Below are positions 21,600 to 33,032 of a stretch of DNA of 64,000 nucleotides, one piece after another. The notes beneath the pieces were generated by a model. The model searched no databases, was not told where the DNA came from, and saw only the letters and a program-made list of their open reading frames with translations. Source of the DNA: Rattus norvegicus (taxonomy: Eukaryota; Chordata; Mammalia; Rodentia; Muridae); contig NC_086032.1 of NCBI RefSeq assembly GCF_036323735.1, positions 44,633,335 through 44,697,334 on the forward strand, read 5' to 3'. The translations under genes and the position numbers were made by a program. Each line of letters begins with the position of its first letter. Within the stretch, counting starts at the first letter, position 1.

Positions 21600-21712
21600 C
21601 TATATGAGAGGGGTTGGGGATTTAGCTCAGTGGTAGAGCGCTTGCTTGCCTAGCAAGCGCACAGCCCTGGGTTCGGTTCTCAGCTCTGAAAAAAAAAAAA
21701 ACCTATATGAGA
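21600..21712 (+). mobile_element. ID SINE with a 4-bp internal duplication
   Basis: GGGGTTGGGGATTTAGCTCA starts the body at 21610 and a poly(A) tail ends near 21700. CTATATGAGA is duplicated exactly at 21600-21609 and 21703-21712. The A-box is intact. CTTG is doubled at about 21641-21648 (CTTGCTTGCC), and the B-box region is slightly changed (GGTTCGGTTCTC). Confidence 0.93.
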
Positions 21713-21849
21713 AAGATCAAAATATTACTAAGCATATGGGAATACCTGAGAGGTCATGGGAAGGGAGACTATAACATGTAAAACCACCAGATTGCCCCAT
21801 ATTTCGTCTACAGAAAACTCTAATACTGACCAAGGTCTTTTGATGTGGA

Positions 21850-22285
21850 AACTTAAGGGCTCTTTGGAAAGTCAGTTGCATGGTATTTTGTTGGGGCAAA
21901 CACATGAAGGAACATTTTGTTAAAGTAGACACAGTGTGAAAGGCTAAGGTAGACTTGTGAAGGACAGTTTTATTGAAGCAGACACAGGAGAGAGGATGTT
22001 CTGCTAAAGCAAGCACATGAAAGGACTTGTGATGAAAGATTCTTTGCTAATGAAATACAAGTATTGGTCCACCTTACATTGCGTAGTTGAGCTGCATTTG
22101 TTGGGATGCCATAGAGAGAAACACACCAAAAAAACTTCTGGTGGTGTGCTGCAGTTTCTTGCCACTTCTGAGAACTCGGGCTGATTGGATGCACATGCTG
22201 AGGCAAGGCAGTGTTGAGGCAAGAGCCGAGCTGAGGCAAGAGCCGAGCTGAGACAAGAGCCATGCTGAGGCAAGACACATAGAAC
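21850..22285. mobile_element. Rodent LTR-like repeat with internal tandem units
   Basis: Degenerate repeated phrases (GGGGCAAACACATGAAGGAA, GAAGCAGACACAGG, AAAGCAAGCACATGAAAGGA) recur across 21890-22030. A short tandem array follows at 22197-22280. It resembles a rodent-specific LTR family that I cannot name. No retroviral coding sequence is present. Confidence 0.45.
22197..22280. repeat. 17-bp tandem array (GCTGAGGCAAGAGCCGA-type)
   Basis: About four to five units of 17 bp with small changes (GTTGAGGCAAGAGCCGA, GCTGAGGCAAGAGCCGA, GCTGAGACAAGAGCCAT ...). Overlapping open frames on the minus strand here are repeat artefacts. Confidence 0.85.
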
Positions 22286-22295
22286 ATGACTAGTT

Positions 22296-22600
22296 ATGGA
22301 TTGAATCATGTTCCCACTAAAGATTCATTGAAGTCCTAACTCCTAGGAGCTCAGAATGTGACCTTATTTGGAAATAGAGTCATTACGGACTTAATTAGCT
22401 AACATGAGGTTATAGTAGGGTAGGGTAGGCATTTAGCACTATATGACCTGGTGTTCTCATAAGGGGAGAAGAAACAGACCAAATCAAGGCATGCCTGAGG
22501 ATAACAGAAGCTGGACGAGACAAGGATCCTCTGCTAAAGGCTTCAGAGGGGGCAGAACCCTCCAGATCTGTGAGACTAAAGAGGCCCGCTGTTCCGCCAT
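22296..22600 (+). mobile_element. Ancient MaLR (MLT1-like) LTR fragment
   Basis: AGTCCTAACTCCTAGGAGCT, CAGAATGTGACCTTATTTGG, AAATAGAGTC and GACCTGGTGTTCTCATAAGG follow the order of mammalian MLT1-class LTRs in sense orientation. Confidence 0.55.
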
Positions 22601-23585
22601 TTGGCTACAGATATTCTAAGATGGCAGCCCAAAGTTTTAACACTGTGGATTCGGGAACTTTTATAACACTGTATATACAAAAACGGAAGTGACTTTGGGT
22701 ATTCAGTAGACACATCAGGAATTCTGAAGTCTGTGACAGAAAGGGCCTGGATTCCCTTGGAGAGACAGCAGGTAGAAAGATGAGCCTTGGAGATTCTTGA
22801 TGAAGACTTAGAAGAAAATGATGGACATGTCTGTGGCTATGCAGGAGAAAAACTGATTCTTCTTATAAGGTAGCAGAAGGCTGTGAGATCGGTTCTTGTA
22901 CTGAGTGCAAGGCATACTATGTAAGGGGTGCAATTAACTGAGGAGACAGCCGTGTGAAGAATGGAAGGTCCCACCTGCTTTCTCTCTGTTCTTTACAGTA
23001 AAGTAAATGACAAAATGGACAAATTAGGGAACGGAGGAAAGGGGGATTAAGCACTTTATGTTCTGGAAAATTTTACTCTGTCCAGATATCCTATTGTGGG
23101 AACAGAAAGCTATGTGGTCAGAATAGTGTTTGCTGAAAAGATTAAGGTGTGACTCAGAGCCAATCAACCTGCTCAGTAGAAGCCAGAACAGAAACGCAAT
23201 CACTCAGGAAAGATATAGGGAGACTCTGACGGCTCGGGTTCTACAGGAGACTGGCAAGGAGTCTGAGAATCCAGCAGATTGCTTCTGTCGTGGACTGAAA
23301 GGGACAGACACAACATAGAGGGATGTGAAGGAAGAATGCCTAGGCTGGAACCACGGTGCAGGACCCTGACTGAGAGGACTACCCCAGGTAGGCAGAACAC
23401 TGAGCAACAGATGTCTGTTCTCAGGCCTTGGGCTATAAAATAAATTCTCCTGCTCAGAAGGAGAGGATGGGGTTGGGATAGGTATTCAGATTTTCCCAAG
23501 ATTCATTCCATCTCAAACTACCTCAAAATATTGGCAAAACCTCATTCATCTTCAACAAATACACTTTCTTAAAAGTCTTTAAGGT
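22601..23585. other. No gene seen
   Basis: Unique-looking sequence. Two overlapping minus-strand frames around 23200-23499 are short and lack recognisable domains or splice context. Confidence 0.5.
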
Positions 23586-23745
23586 GGCCTGGGCACGATG
23601 GTGCAAGCCTTTAATCCTAGCACTTGGAAGACAGGGACATGCCATCTCAATGAATCTGAGGCCGGTCTGGTCTACATAGTGAGTCCCATGACAGCAAGGG
23701 TCACAGAGATAGAGAGACCTTGACTAAAATGAACAATAATAATAA
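23586..23745 (+). mobile_element. B1-like SINE
   Basis: CCTGGGCACGATGGTGCAAG, CCTTTAATCCTAGCACTTGG and GGTCTGGTCTACATAGTGAG are B1 motifs in order. An A-rich tail with AATAAT follows. Confidence 0.75.
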
Positions 23746-24027
23746 AACAATAAAAGAATGTCTTTCGTGGCAATTAAAATCACCATGCCTTCTGTAAAGT
23801 AAAAATACCAGTTGCCTAGTTTTTTAGATATCATTTGTTTATTGCTAATTATCAAAACCAATCACCAAGCAAAATAATGGATAGAGGGGAGGTGCTGTAG
23901 GAAAGTACAATAATATTTAATGTGCTAATAATTAGACAGGGTGTAGATTGTTCATTTAAAGTGGTTTATCTTTTAAAATGCTGTTTGGTAAACCCAGGTG
24001 TGCTCAAATGTGTTTGACTTTCCCCAC

Positions 24028-24215
24028 ATTGTACTATCCAATATGGCAGCCACCAACTTCATTCAGTTTTAACTGAACATAAAGTAAATAAAATTTGACA
24101 TTGCATTTCTTTCTCTCACTGGCCTTATTTCAGATGTTCAGTGGCCACCTGTGTGGCTAGTGGCTACATGTTAGTGTGGACAGACTGTTTCCATCCTCAC
24201 AGAAGTATTTGGTAA
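24028..24215. mobile_element. Ancient hAT-type DNA transposon fragment (tentative)
   Basis: TGTACTATCCAATATGGCAG at one side and GTGTGGCTAGTGGCTACATG at the other, with TTCAGTGGCCACCTG between, recall mammalian hAT-type non-autonomous elements. From memory; no clear TSD. Confidence 0.4.
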
Positions 24216-24284
24216 GGGCTAGTCAGCAAGAACACTAGGCTATAACCCTACCCTCACCCCACTGTTTTTTCTTTTAATGTTTTA

Positions 24285-24390
24285 TATTGAGACAGGGTCT
24301 TGTTACATTTTCAACCTGACATTGAACAAATTACTCTTGCCTCAGCCCTATTGTTAGTTGGAATCACTGACTTTAATACCAGGTCCAATA
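24285..24390 (-). mobile_element. Diverged B1-like SINE
   Basis: ATTGAGACAGGGTCTTGTTA is a reverse B1 end; the rest is poorly kept. Confidence 0.45.
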
Positions 24391-24630
24391 AGGTACACTT
24401 TTGAAGGATAAAAAGAAAGTGAATGGATTAAACAATGAGGCAGCCAAAATTTTTTATTCATTTGATAGTGTTTCCCAACATCATGAGATAAGCAACTCTG
24501 CCAATGTCCTGATTGTCCTCTTGCCTCAGAGCAGCCATGTTAAAGTACTTGAACACACTACAAACCAGAATCAGGAACATAGCTACCAACTGGTGGCTTG
24601 GCAATCTACCTCAGGGTCAGCTGATAAATT

Positions 24631-24816
24631 TAAAATTCTTATTCTAGAGCTGGAGAGATGGCTCAGTGGTTAAGAGCATTCACTGACTGCTTTTCCAGAG
24701 GTCCTGAGTTCAATTCCCAGCAACCATATGGTGGCTCATCTGTAACAGGATCTGATGTCCTCTTCTGGTGTGTCTAAAAACAGATATAGACAAAATAATA
24801 ATTCTTTAAAATTCTT
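24631..24816 (+). mobile_element. B2 SINE
   Basis: CTGGAGAGATGGCTCAGTGG head, GTCCTGAGTTCAATTCCCAG B-box region and TCCTCTTCTGGTGTGTCTAA body. TAAAATTCTT is duplicated at 24631-24640 and 24807-24816. Confidence 0.9.
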
Positions 24817-24882
24817 CTCTAATCTTGTCCATCGAGACAGTAATGGAGGCGGTTCACGTTTCGCATCACAGCAGCCCTGTTG

Positions 24883-25090
24883 GAACTCTAGCTCAGTTGG
24901 TAGAGTACTTGCCCAGCATCACAAGGCCTTAGGTCCAATCCCAGCACTGCATACACCAAAATGGTGCGTGGCTATAACAGAGGTGGAGGCAGGAGGATGA
25001 AGGTCAGGGCCTTCTCAGGTTACATAGTGAGGTCAGAGCAGCACAAATAGAACCTTGGATGCATGAGATTGTGTCTCAAAAAAAATTCTT
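24883..25090 (+). mobile_element. B4 SINE (ID-like head fused to B1-like tail)
   Basis: TAGCTCAGTTGGTAGAGTAC ... TAGGTCCAATCCCAGC is the tRNA-like half. GTGGAGGCAGGAGGATGAAG ... TTGTGTCTCAAAAAAAATTC is the B1-like half. This composite order defines B4. Confidence 0.8.
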
Positions 25091-26104
25091 TTAAGACAAA
25101 AAATATCAAACAACCATCCAATGTTTCCTCCCATGTAGCTGCCAACTGTTTAAGAAAGGTCCAGCCACAGATTTTCCCTGGCGGCATTTCTGTCTATTCC
25201 TCTTGGCCAGGATCAAACTGCTTTTTACTTTTGACAGTCCTCAGCTACAAGAGACTGGGAAACAAATAGTACAGGCACGGCCTGCAGATATCCGTTTTGA
25301 ATATAAAGCTGGTAGGAAAGTTGCAGCTGATTGGCTCATGATGCTTCCAACTCAGAGGCCATGCCCAGCCCCTAGGAAGAAAGCATCTCTCACTTGTTCT
25401 TTTCTTCTTACCAGTTCTGAAGTCAGCACCCACAGCAGTGGCTTTCACTGTGGCCTTTTCACGCATGTGTGCTAGGATATTTCTCTAATTCATAACGTTT
25501 ATCTCCTCAGTTCTTGACCTATTGATCTTGGCTTAGGTTGTCATCTAGGTTCACATAGACATCACGAGACTGCTGAATTCATTCACATCACAAAGAAAGT
25601 CAGATACTGGCACACACACTTATTGAATATGTAATGAATTCAGCACCAGGGAATGTGTTCACTGCCAACAAGATTGAGCCTGATGTAACCAGGCTTAATA
25701 GTTTTGACCTCTTGTTTTTCCAGAAACTAAGCTGACATGATACAGAGATGGTTCCATGAATGATTCCTGGGTGTGAGAGAATTGAGGGTCGCGGAAGAGG
25801 ATTTAGATGGAATATGCTATATCTTTTTATTTTATTCTATCTATTTTGACATTGCTGGCCTACTGGTGATAACTGGACCCTTTAGAGACTACAGCAGCTT
25901 TTCCAGGATCCCTGAATCCCCTGGCTTCTCTGGCCCCTGAACCTCATACGACTGAGAGGGTAATGTGTCCACCATGGCAGCCATGGGTAACTTCAAGGGC
26001 AGCATCCCAGGACATAGGTTCAAGACAGCCTCAGTCTTAGCGTCTCTTCAGCAGCCCACCAGGAGCTGCTGTGTGGAGTGGAGTTACCCTTTTGTACGTC
26101 TTCC
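25091..26104. other. No gene seen
   Basis: Unique-looking sequence. Frames of up to 90 residues around 25203-25475 overlap on both strands and show no recognisable protein. Confidence 0.5.
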
Positions 26105-26610
26105 TGATTGTTGTTGTAACAAGTTACCGTAAACGCCTCAGTCAAAAGGTTCCAAATCCCTTACATTTGTATAAAGAACATGAAACAGTGGTCACCGCAG
26201 TAGAATCAAAGATGTGTGGCTTGCGGTTATTTCTGGCGGCGCGAGGATAAATTTGGATTTTGTGCCCTTTCCAGTTTCTAGAGTCCTTCTACATCCCTGG
26301 GGCGCGACTCCTTCCTTCATCTTTAAAGTCAGCAACACCGTCTCTCCGTGCCTTTCTGCCATTTAATCCTCCTGTGGCTTGGCTCGTCTCCGCCTTTCTA
26401 CTTTAAACACCTTTTTGATCACAATGACCCAGCTCAGATAATATAGGGCATGTTCCTTTATTTTGAGTTGATTGGCAACTTCAATTCCTCTCTATTATGC
26501 TACCGCCCATGTTCGCAGGTTCCAGGGACCAGGACGGGGACAATTTTGGGTGCTCTTATCTACCACAGCAACCCAGATCCTTTCTTCCTGCAAAACGTCT
26601 TCCGTGAAGC
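26105..26610 (-). mobile_element. Ancient MaLR (MLT1-like) LTR
   Basis: TGTTGTAACAAGTTACCGTA, CTTTCCAGTTTCTAGAGTCC, CAGCTCAGATAATATAGGGC, GATTGGCAACTTCAATTCC and GCAGGTTCCAGGGACCAGG run in the order of the reverse strand of an MLT1-class LTR. At about 500 bp it is one of the longer old copies here. Confidence 0.6.
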
Positions 26611-27077
26611 CCATCCCATAGGTTTACCTGAGCAAAAATAATAATGCTGTTCCTGAAGTGTGTAAGATCTTGTCACTAACGTGTCGGAAGGGCGGCTTGT
26701 TTTTTTCCGGGGAGGTGGGGGTGGGGTGGGGTGGAGAAGATGGAGGAAGCCCTGGAGTTCACAGACGGTGGGAGGGGGAAAGAGGTGGCAGGATCTGATG
26801 TACTTGCTCTTTAAGTAGGTGGAGGACCGTCTTGTCTCCTAGTGTTAGGAGCAGTGGATATGGGGCGTGGGAGGGTGGTGGATGTGTCTCCGAGGAGGCA
26901 TATTATTGGGCAGTTAGTCTGCTCCAAACTCCTTCCTGTACCGCTGAGCTCTGATGAGAGTAACATGGGCAAACTCTCTAACTTTTTCTTCTTTCCCTCA
27001 CAGCTCTGTGAAACAAATGCAAAAGGCAAGGACCATAGGCTGGGCAATGAGGAACAGAAGGACTTAACAGGGAAGAA
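26611..27077. other. No gene seen; G-rich patch near 26710-26740
   Basis: GGGGAGGTGGGGGTGGGGTG near 26710 is a possible G-quadruplex-forming run. No coding signal. Confidence 0.45.
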
Positions 27078-27101
27078 GAGAGAGAGAGAGAGAGAGAGAG
27101 A
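27078..27101. repeat. Short (GA)n run
   Basis: Uninterrupted AG dinucleotides. Confidence 0.9.
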
Positions 27102-27149
27102 CCAGGTTTCTCAGGGAAGCTTTGCATAGAGGGGGCTTCCCAGGGAATA

Positions 27150-27410
27150 CTTGTTTTTTGTTTGTTTGTTTTCTTTTGCTTTGGTTGGATATTTTTTATT
27201 TGCATTTCAAATGTTATCCCCTTTCCTGGTTTTCCATCCATAAACACCCTATCCCCTCCCCCCTTCTTCTCTGAAGGTGTTCCCCCACCCATCCACCCAC
27301 CCCTTCCCACCTCCCCTGACATTACCCTACACTGGGGGGTGGAGCCTTGGCAGGACCAAGGGCTTGTCCTCCTCAGGGAGTATTCTTGATCCTTGCCTCT
27401 GCACATTGGT
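27150..27410 (-). mobile_element. L1 3' end (3' UTR and tail)
   Basis: A T-rich tail remnant at 27150-27182, then GGATATTTTTTATTTGCATT, TCAAATGTTATCCCC and GGCAGGACCAAGGGCTTGTC: the reverse complement of rodent L1 3' UTR. 5'-truncated, no ORF2 left. Confidence 0.85.
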
Positions 27411-27816
27411 GGGAAGGGCTGGGGCTGGGTACAGGAAGAATGTGAGTGGGATGTATTTGCCAGGGAGGCCTCAGTCTTTCCCTTAAGGCCGATCTGGAGC
27501 TGAGTGGCCCTTCCCAAATTGTCTAACTTTGGAAATGGATGTTCTCTGCCCCACCAATCCAATTAGCAGCTACTACCTAAGAGCAGCCTTGGGGTGGGGG
27601 CATGACCTTAGCTGAGTCATTTGGCCTTTGCTCAGGGCCTTTCTGGGGAGCCACACAGACAGTTTCAGTATTTTGGCTGGAGGAAGCAGCAGGTGGGTGG
27701 TGTACAACTGTCCACCCTAGTTGGTGGTAGCTGCTGAGGTGACATAGGCAGAGGAAAGGAAGGAGCTCTTAAATATGATCAGGGACTGAACTTTTCTCTG
27801 TTTAATTGTTTTATTT
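27411..27816. other. No gene seen
   Basis: Unique-looking sequence without features. Confidence 0.5.
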
Positions 27817-27946
27817 TTTGAGACAGTCTCTCTATGTAGTCCTGGCTGTAACTCACTCACTATTTAGGCTGACCTCGAACTCACAGAGATCTTCTGCCTC
27901 TGCCTCCCAATGCTGGGATTAAAGGTCTACACCACCACACTCAGCC
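27817..27946 (-). mobile_element. B1 SINE
   Basis: TTGAGACAGTCTCTCTATGT, GGCTGACCTCGAACTCACAG and GCTGGGATTAAAGGTCTACA: near full-length reverse B1. Confidence 0.88.
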
Positions 27947-27971
27947 CTTACTTTATTTTTTGATCCAGCAT

Positions 27972-29044
27972 TGTCTTAGGGTTTTACTGCTGTGAAGTGT
28001 TGTTGTAAAATATAAAAAATAAAATGTTGTCTTTTATCCCCCACTAGGTCTGTCATTGCAGTGCCCCAAGATATCTGTTGGATATCTTAATTCTCTGTCA
28101 GCAAAGCCTCTCACCTGCTTTGCTCCACCCCATATCACACTGCCAAAGGCCTCTTCTCTGAGCCGTCAGCAATCTCTCTACCTATCTAGTTCCCAAGGCA
28201 GGTTTTCATGTCAGAAACACATATCTCAACTCTGTGGTGGCCCAGACAAGCCGCCTTACACTCCATTACACTTAAATCTACACATGAAAGAACACACAAC
28301 ACGATAACCTTTGACCCAATTGATAAGATATAATTGCCCAATTAAACATACAAAGCCCGGTACCATCCATCCCCTAAGAACATTAATAACAACCTGTAAA
28401 TACACAGAGCAGAATCTTAACATCAGTCTCCATTGTCCTGCCATGACTTCTCTCCTTCTCCCCCTGTCTCCTCCTTCCTTTCCAGTCTCCTCTTCCTTCA
28501 AACTTCTCTCCCGCCCATCCTTCCTTCTCCAATGACAGGCCTCCTTCTATCTTGTTCCTGCTCCCCACCTGTATTTTACAAATTCAATGGGGAGAAGGTT
28601 TTGGTGAAGTCACCTGATTCCAGAGTACTGACTAGGCAGCTGTCCTTGGGGCAGTGGAATTAGTATCAAAATACAGATAACTCCAGGGCAAACCACAACA
28701 GTGAAGACACACCATGGCCACAGCAACTCTCATAAAAGAAAAGTATCTGACTTGGGCTAGCTTACAGTTTCAGAAGTTTAGCCCATTATTATCATGGGAA
28801 ACATGGTGGCACGCAGGCATGAAGTCATGGTACTGGAGAGGTAGCTGAGAGGTCTACATCTGGACCCTAGGCACTAGGAAGAGAAACTGTGAGCCGCTAG
28901 GCCTGGTTTTGAGCATGAGACCTTAAAGTTCACCCCTAATGACACACTTCCTCCAACAAACACATTTCTACTCCAACAAGGCCGCATCTCCTAATAGTGC
29001 AACTCCTTATGGGCCTATGCAGGCCAGTCTTTACTACTGCCACA
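27972..29044 (-). mobile_element. ORR1-like MaLR LTR split by another LTR
   Basis: Left part 27972-27997 (TGTCTTAGGGTTTTACTGCT) and right part 28701-29044 (GTGAAGACACACCATGGCCA to the terminal CACA) are one reverse-oriented ORR1-type LTR. The 703-bp insertion at 27998-28700 interrupts it. Confidence 0.8.
27998..28700. mobile_element. Solo LTR of a class II (ERVK-like) endogenous retrovirus
   Basis: The 703-bp element begins TGTTGTTGTA and ends ACCACAACA, giving TGTTG/CAACA inverted ends. GTGAAG is duplicated on both sides (27992-27997 and 28701-28706); a 6-bp TSD is characteristic of ERVK/IAP-type integration. No gag, pol or env remains, so it arose by LTR-LTR recombination. Orientation and family were not settled. 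Frames inside it are not genes. Confidence 0.85.
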
Positions 29045-29049
29045 GTAGT

Positions 29050-30023
29050 GCATCTTTTATGTGCCGCAGGCCTTGAGCTTGCTATGTCACCAAAGGCAAT
29101 TTGAACAGAATTCTGCTCCTTGTGTCTCTACTTCCTGAGATCTAGGATAAGAGGGAGAATTGCCATGTCTGGTTTAAGTATTTTATGCAGTATGGGAGAG
29201 GGAACCAAGAGACTGGAGTCTTAGTACATGTCTAGAGTTGTTTGTTCAAGAATACCAGGAGTATTAGGGTTTCCTCTAAATTTTATCTATGAACATCTAA
29301 AGAAATAGACCCAGAGAATAAGTTTGCCACATAGTTTGGTGAAATAGCTGAGCCAAGCCCATGTCTCCATAACAAGATCTTGAGACAGCAGCATAATTTC
29401 ATGGTGATAAATGTCTCCATTTTTGGTGCCAGTATTACAAGTCCTGCCACCTTTCTGGGGTTTGCTGATTGCACCCATAGCTAAAAAAAAATGCTAAATT
29501 TTACTTTAAGAGATTAAAAATAACGATTATAGGGCAATATTGAGGAGAAGACAAGAGGAGTTCATGTTATCACTCTGAGCCTTGGCAGTAAAGTGGTTCG
29601 TGTGGGTTTCTCAGCTACCCTGAGAAACTGGCGACTCTCACTCTCTGCTCTCTTAAACCTTCCACCTCATCGCCTTGCTCCCACATCTCACGAACTGCCA
29701 GATGTTTCACTTCTCTTTCTTCTCTGAGGCTGAGTCCTTCTGTTGTCTGAGTTCACCTGAAAAGTCACCCGGACCCCTTAGCTTTCAATAATGATAGAAA
29801 AGCTCCCTAGCTATCAGATTCCTTATAGGAAAATCCCTACTTCTATTCATCTTCCCTTCTGCTAAGCACAGGCACAGAGAATCACACAGCTGCTCAGATT
29901 GGCTCATGGAATACTGACAGGCTTCAGCCCGGATGTCAGCTCGATGATAGACAGTGGTGCCTGTTAGGCAGACCTCCCGTTACCTATAGTAGCTGTTTAA
30001 ATCTTTATGGCTCTCAGCACTAA
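29050..30023. other. No gene seen
   Basis: Unique-looking sequence. The 63-residue minus-strand frames at 29283-29478 are not recognisable. Confidence 0.5.
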
Positions 30024-30343
30024 CACTACCCAAAGACTATACATGGACTGATCCATGGCTCCAGCTGCATATGTAGCAGAGGATGGCCTTGTTTGGCACC
30101 AATGGAAGGAGAAGCCCTTGGTCCTGCCAAGGCTGGACCCCCCAGTGTAGGGGAATGTCCTGGTGGGGAGGTGGGAAGGGGGGTGGATGGGGAGGGGAAC
30201 ACCCTTATAGAAGAAGGTGAGGGAGAGGGATGTGGGCTTATGTCCGGGAATGGGAAAGGGAATAACATTTGAAATGTAAATAAAAAAATACCCAATAATA
30301 AAACCAAACCAAACCAAACCAAACAAAACAAAACAAATGACCA
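30024..30343 (+). mobile_element. L1 3' end (3' UTR and tail)
   Basis: ATACATGGACTGATCCATGG, AGAAGCCCTTGGTCCTGCCA, GAATAACATTTGAAATGTAA and AATAAAAAAATACCCAATAA are rodent L1 3' UTR in sense orientation, ending in an AAACC/AAAC-type tail (30300-30337). Heavily 5'-truncated. Confidence 0.88.
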
Positions 30344-32089
30344 TTCTTCATAGCTTCTTAGCTAGTTTAATAGCATACTATTGACCAATCTGGATAGATC
30401 TGCCCTGGTGGTCAAGGGATAGGGATTTCCAGGGTCCTAGAAGGAAGTGCGTGTGCTCACGTCTTTACTTCTGCCTTGAACTCTACATACATTGCATGTT
30501 GTTCTTTAACAGAATCTCAGTCGGTTTGATTTTACCAAGGAAGACTGGGGAGGCAGATGCTGGGGTGAAAACCAGTCGGCTCTGAGAGGCAGAGAAGGCA
30601 CCCAGCTGACCTTCCTCCTCAACAGGTGTCCTAGAATGAATCCCTCTCAAGAAACCCCCTTTAACCTGAATGTCCCTCCCTTCCACTTCCCGTGCCTCTT
30701 CTTTCTACCAATCTTCCTATCACTCTCTGTTTGTTTGTTTGTTTGTTTTTTTTAATAATCCTACGTTCACTTCCTGTGAACTGGTTCCTTGGTTCCTCCT
30801 GACTTATGGTTGACTTTATTCAATCCTGTTTACAATATTCCGGCAGAAAGCTCTTGCATTAAAGGTGTATGCTAAGGCTGAGCCACATCTCAACTAAAGC
30901 AAGTTTTCGCAGTAAACAACACAATCTCAGGGGTCAGAGTAAGATTAAATATCCTGCAACATATTAGCAGCCTACATTCCATGCTATCTCCTCCCTACTG
31001 CCCAAAGCAAAATGAAGCATCTTCAGACAGCAGGGGTAAAAGACAAGGATGCTTAGAGTATGGTTGACATAGGATCCAGTGCATGTGCACACATGTGTGC
31101 GCATGCTTGTGTAGGTGCTGTGTATGTGCAGATGGACCTATCTGAAGTCTCTTGATTCACAATGGGGTGGTGGTGGAAATCTAACAATGGTTGTTTTTCT
31201 GACCTCAAATGTATTTTGGAGATATGGTTACTTAGAGATGACAATTTGTGAGGCATTTGAAACTCTCCATTGTCTTTTAACCAGCTGTCATGCTCGGCTC
31301 TGACTGGGTCATTGCAGGCCTTTCTCTTCTCATCATGAGTGTGCACCAACCAATACTCACACATTCTTAGGCTGTGCGTCACCTTAACACCTTTCTTCCT
31401 TCACCAACTCCCGGACCACATTTCTGTCAAGACTCAGCTCAGGTTACAGCTTTTCCATGTACCTTTCTGAGTGTCCACTGGCAGACTAACTACACTACTT
31501 TGGAGTTTCTCTAGCTTGTTGATCCTCAACTGGGAGAACTTAGGTCTCCTATTCCTACTCCAGGAGCATCTGGTCACATCAGAGGCATTTTTGGGTATTA
31601 CAACTGGTTTGGGGGCTGCTGGCATTTATTACATAAAGGCAGTGACATGTGTCTTTCATAGCACAGTACTAGCCAGCACACAGGTCCCTTGTGCTGAGAA
31701 CCCTGCAGTCTAGCCAGCCTCTTACAGCCTATCATTTGGCATCCTTAGACTGTAGAATTATCTACAATCTAAGGTTGGGAGTCCTTGGAAATCATCCTGT
31801 TGCCCCTCCAGTTGTACAGGCAAGAACACTCATCCGGGAGTTGTTCAGTTCAAGGTGAGTCATTGTGACAGACTAGGAGCTAGAGAGATCTGTGACAGGC
31901 AGACAGATAGGGAAAGGGCCACAGAATAAAAAAGGCCTTGCCAGGGCTTTCTTTCTTCTGACTCATCAGTCTAGGCTGGTCCCATATGTTCAAAGCCTCA
32001 AGGCGTTTACCTGAAGTTGTGGGCCTGCCTTCTTTGTCTAAGCTGTCCAAACCAAAATTAGGAGAAGGGGACCCATCTTATGCCACCAG
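30344..32089. other. No gene seen
   Basis: Mostly unique-looking DNA. The longest frame (109 residues, minus, 31053-31382) has no recognised domain or splice context. Confidence 0.5.
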
Positions 32090-32144
32090 AAACATTTAAA
32101 ACCCCAGTCCTCCATGGACAAAAATGACCGGGGTTGCTCTGCCA

Positions 32145-32204
<60 letters not shown>

Positions 32205-32290
32205 CTCTGTCTCTCTGTCTCCCCCTTGTAATAAAGTTTGTTACTCATTGTTGCCATGTTTAAGATTCTTCCTGCTCTTTGATCCTTTAA
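32090..32290 (+). mobile_element. Possible LTR U3/R remnant with (TC)n
   Basis: TTTAAAACCCCAGTCC (TATA-like, 32095), a TC run at 32146-32205 and TTGTAATAAAGTTTGTTACT (poly(A)-signal-like, 32227) are spaced as in some rodent ERV LTRs. Boundaries and a TSD were not found. Tentative. Confidence 0.3.
32146..32225. repeat. (TC)n microsatellite
   Basis: Nearly pure CT dinucleotide run with a few T and G interruptions at the right end. Confidence 0.93.
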
Positions 32291-32904
32291 TCAGCAGAGG
32301 AGATGAACCCAATGCAGAAAAGAATCCTAGCCAGGCTCCCTCTTGTGACCCTGGGGCCTTCGGCCTTTTCCATTTTCCATCTGGTTGTTTACTTTCTCCC
32401 AGCTAAATTTAGAAATTTCTATAAGCAATGCTCGGATCTTTTATTAATTTGCAGTAATTCTGTCCTTTAGCCTCCCACTCTCAGCATAGGCAATGCATAT
32501 TTGTTGTAAGGTCAAAATTCCTAAATTTTTAAAAATACTATTTTACTCCCTTGCAGTTCTAATTAAAAAAAAAAAAAAAAAAAAGACTGTAAACTTATTC
32601 CCTAGGTGTCATTCCTTACAAGGACATATGACTACATCTAATTCACAGAAAGGCAACATTCTACTGAGAATGTTCAGTGTTAATTAGCGTAAACACCAGT
32701 CACCAGAGACTCATGCATTTCTGTAATGAAAATGACCACTTAGCAGTGGAGAGGAAAACAAGAAAGGCTTCTACTAAGAAGAATGATTAACCAAATTCTC
32801 ATGGAGAAAGTAGAAAAAACAATCAGCAAACCCCAGAAAGGACACAGCATTGTTTGTTTTTTCTGATAGATGACCCATTCCCACATTAAATCAATTCTTC
32901 TTTA

Positions 32905-33023
32905 AGAAAAAAAAAATGTGGGGTTGGGAATTTAGCTCAGTGGTAGAGCGCTTGCCTAGGAAGTGCAAGGCCCTGGGTTCGTTCGGTCCCCAGCTCCGAA
33001 AAGAAAAAAAGAAAAAAAAATGT
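32905..33023 (+). mobile_element. ID SINE
   Basis: GGGGTTGGGAATTTAGCTCA begins the body at 32920. AGAAAAAAAAA(A)TGT flanks it at 32905-32919 and 33010-33023. GTTC is doubled in the B-box region (GGGTTCGTTCGGTCCCC), which may weaken the Pol III promoter. Confidence 0.9.
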
Positions 33024-33032
33024 ATTTGATAG

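Noticed and set aside
24886..24945. tRNA-like sequence that could be called a tRNA gene
   Set aside because: It is the tRNA-derived head of a B4 SINE fused to a B1-like tail. The same applies to all ID and B2 heads here.
27998..28700. Overlapping frames within the solo LTR as possible retroviral genes
   Set aside because: The element is a single LTR with TSDs on both sides. No retroviral coding motifs are present.
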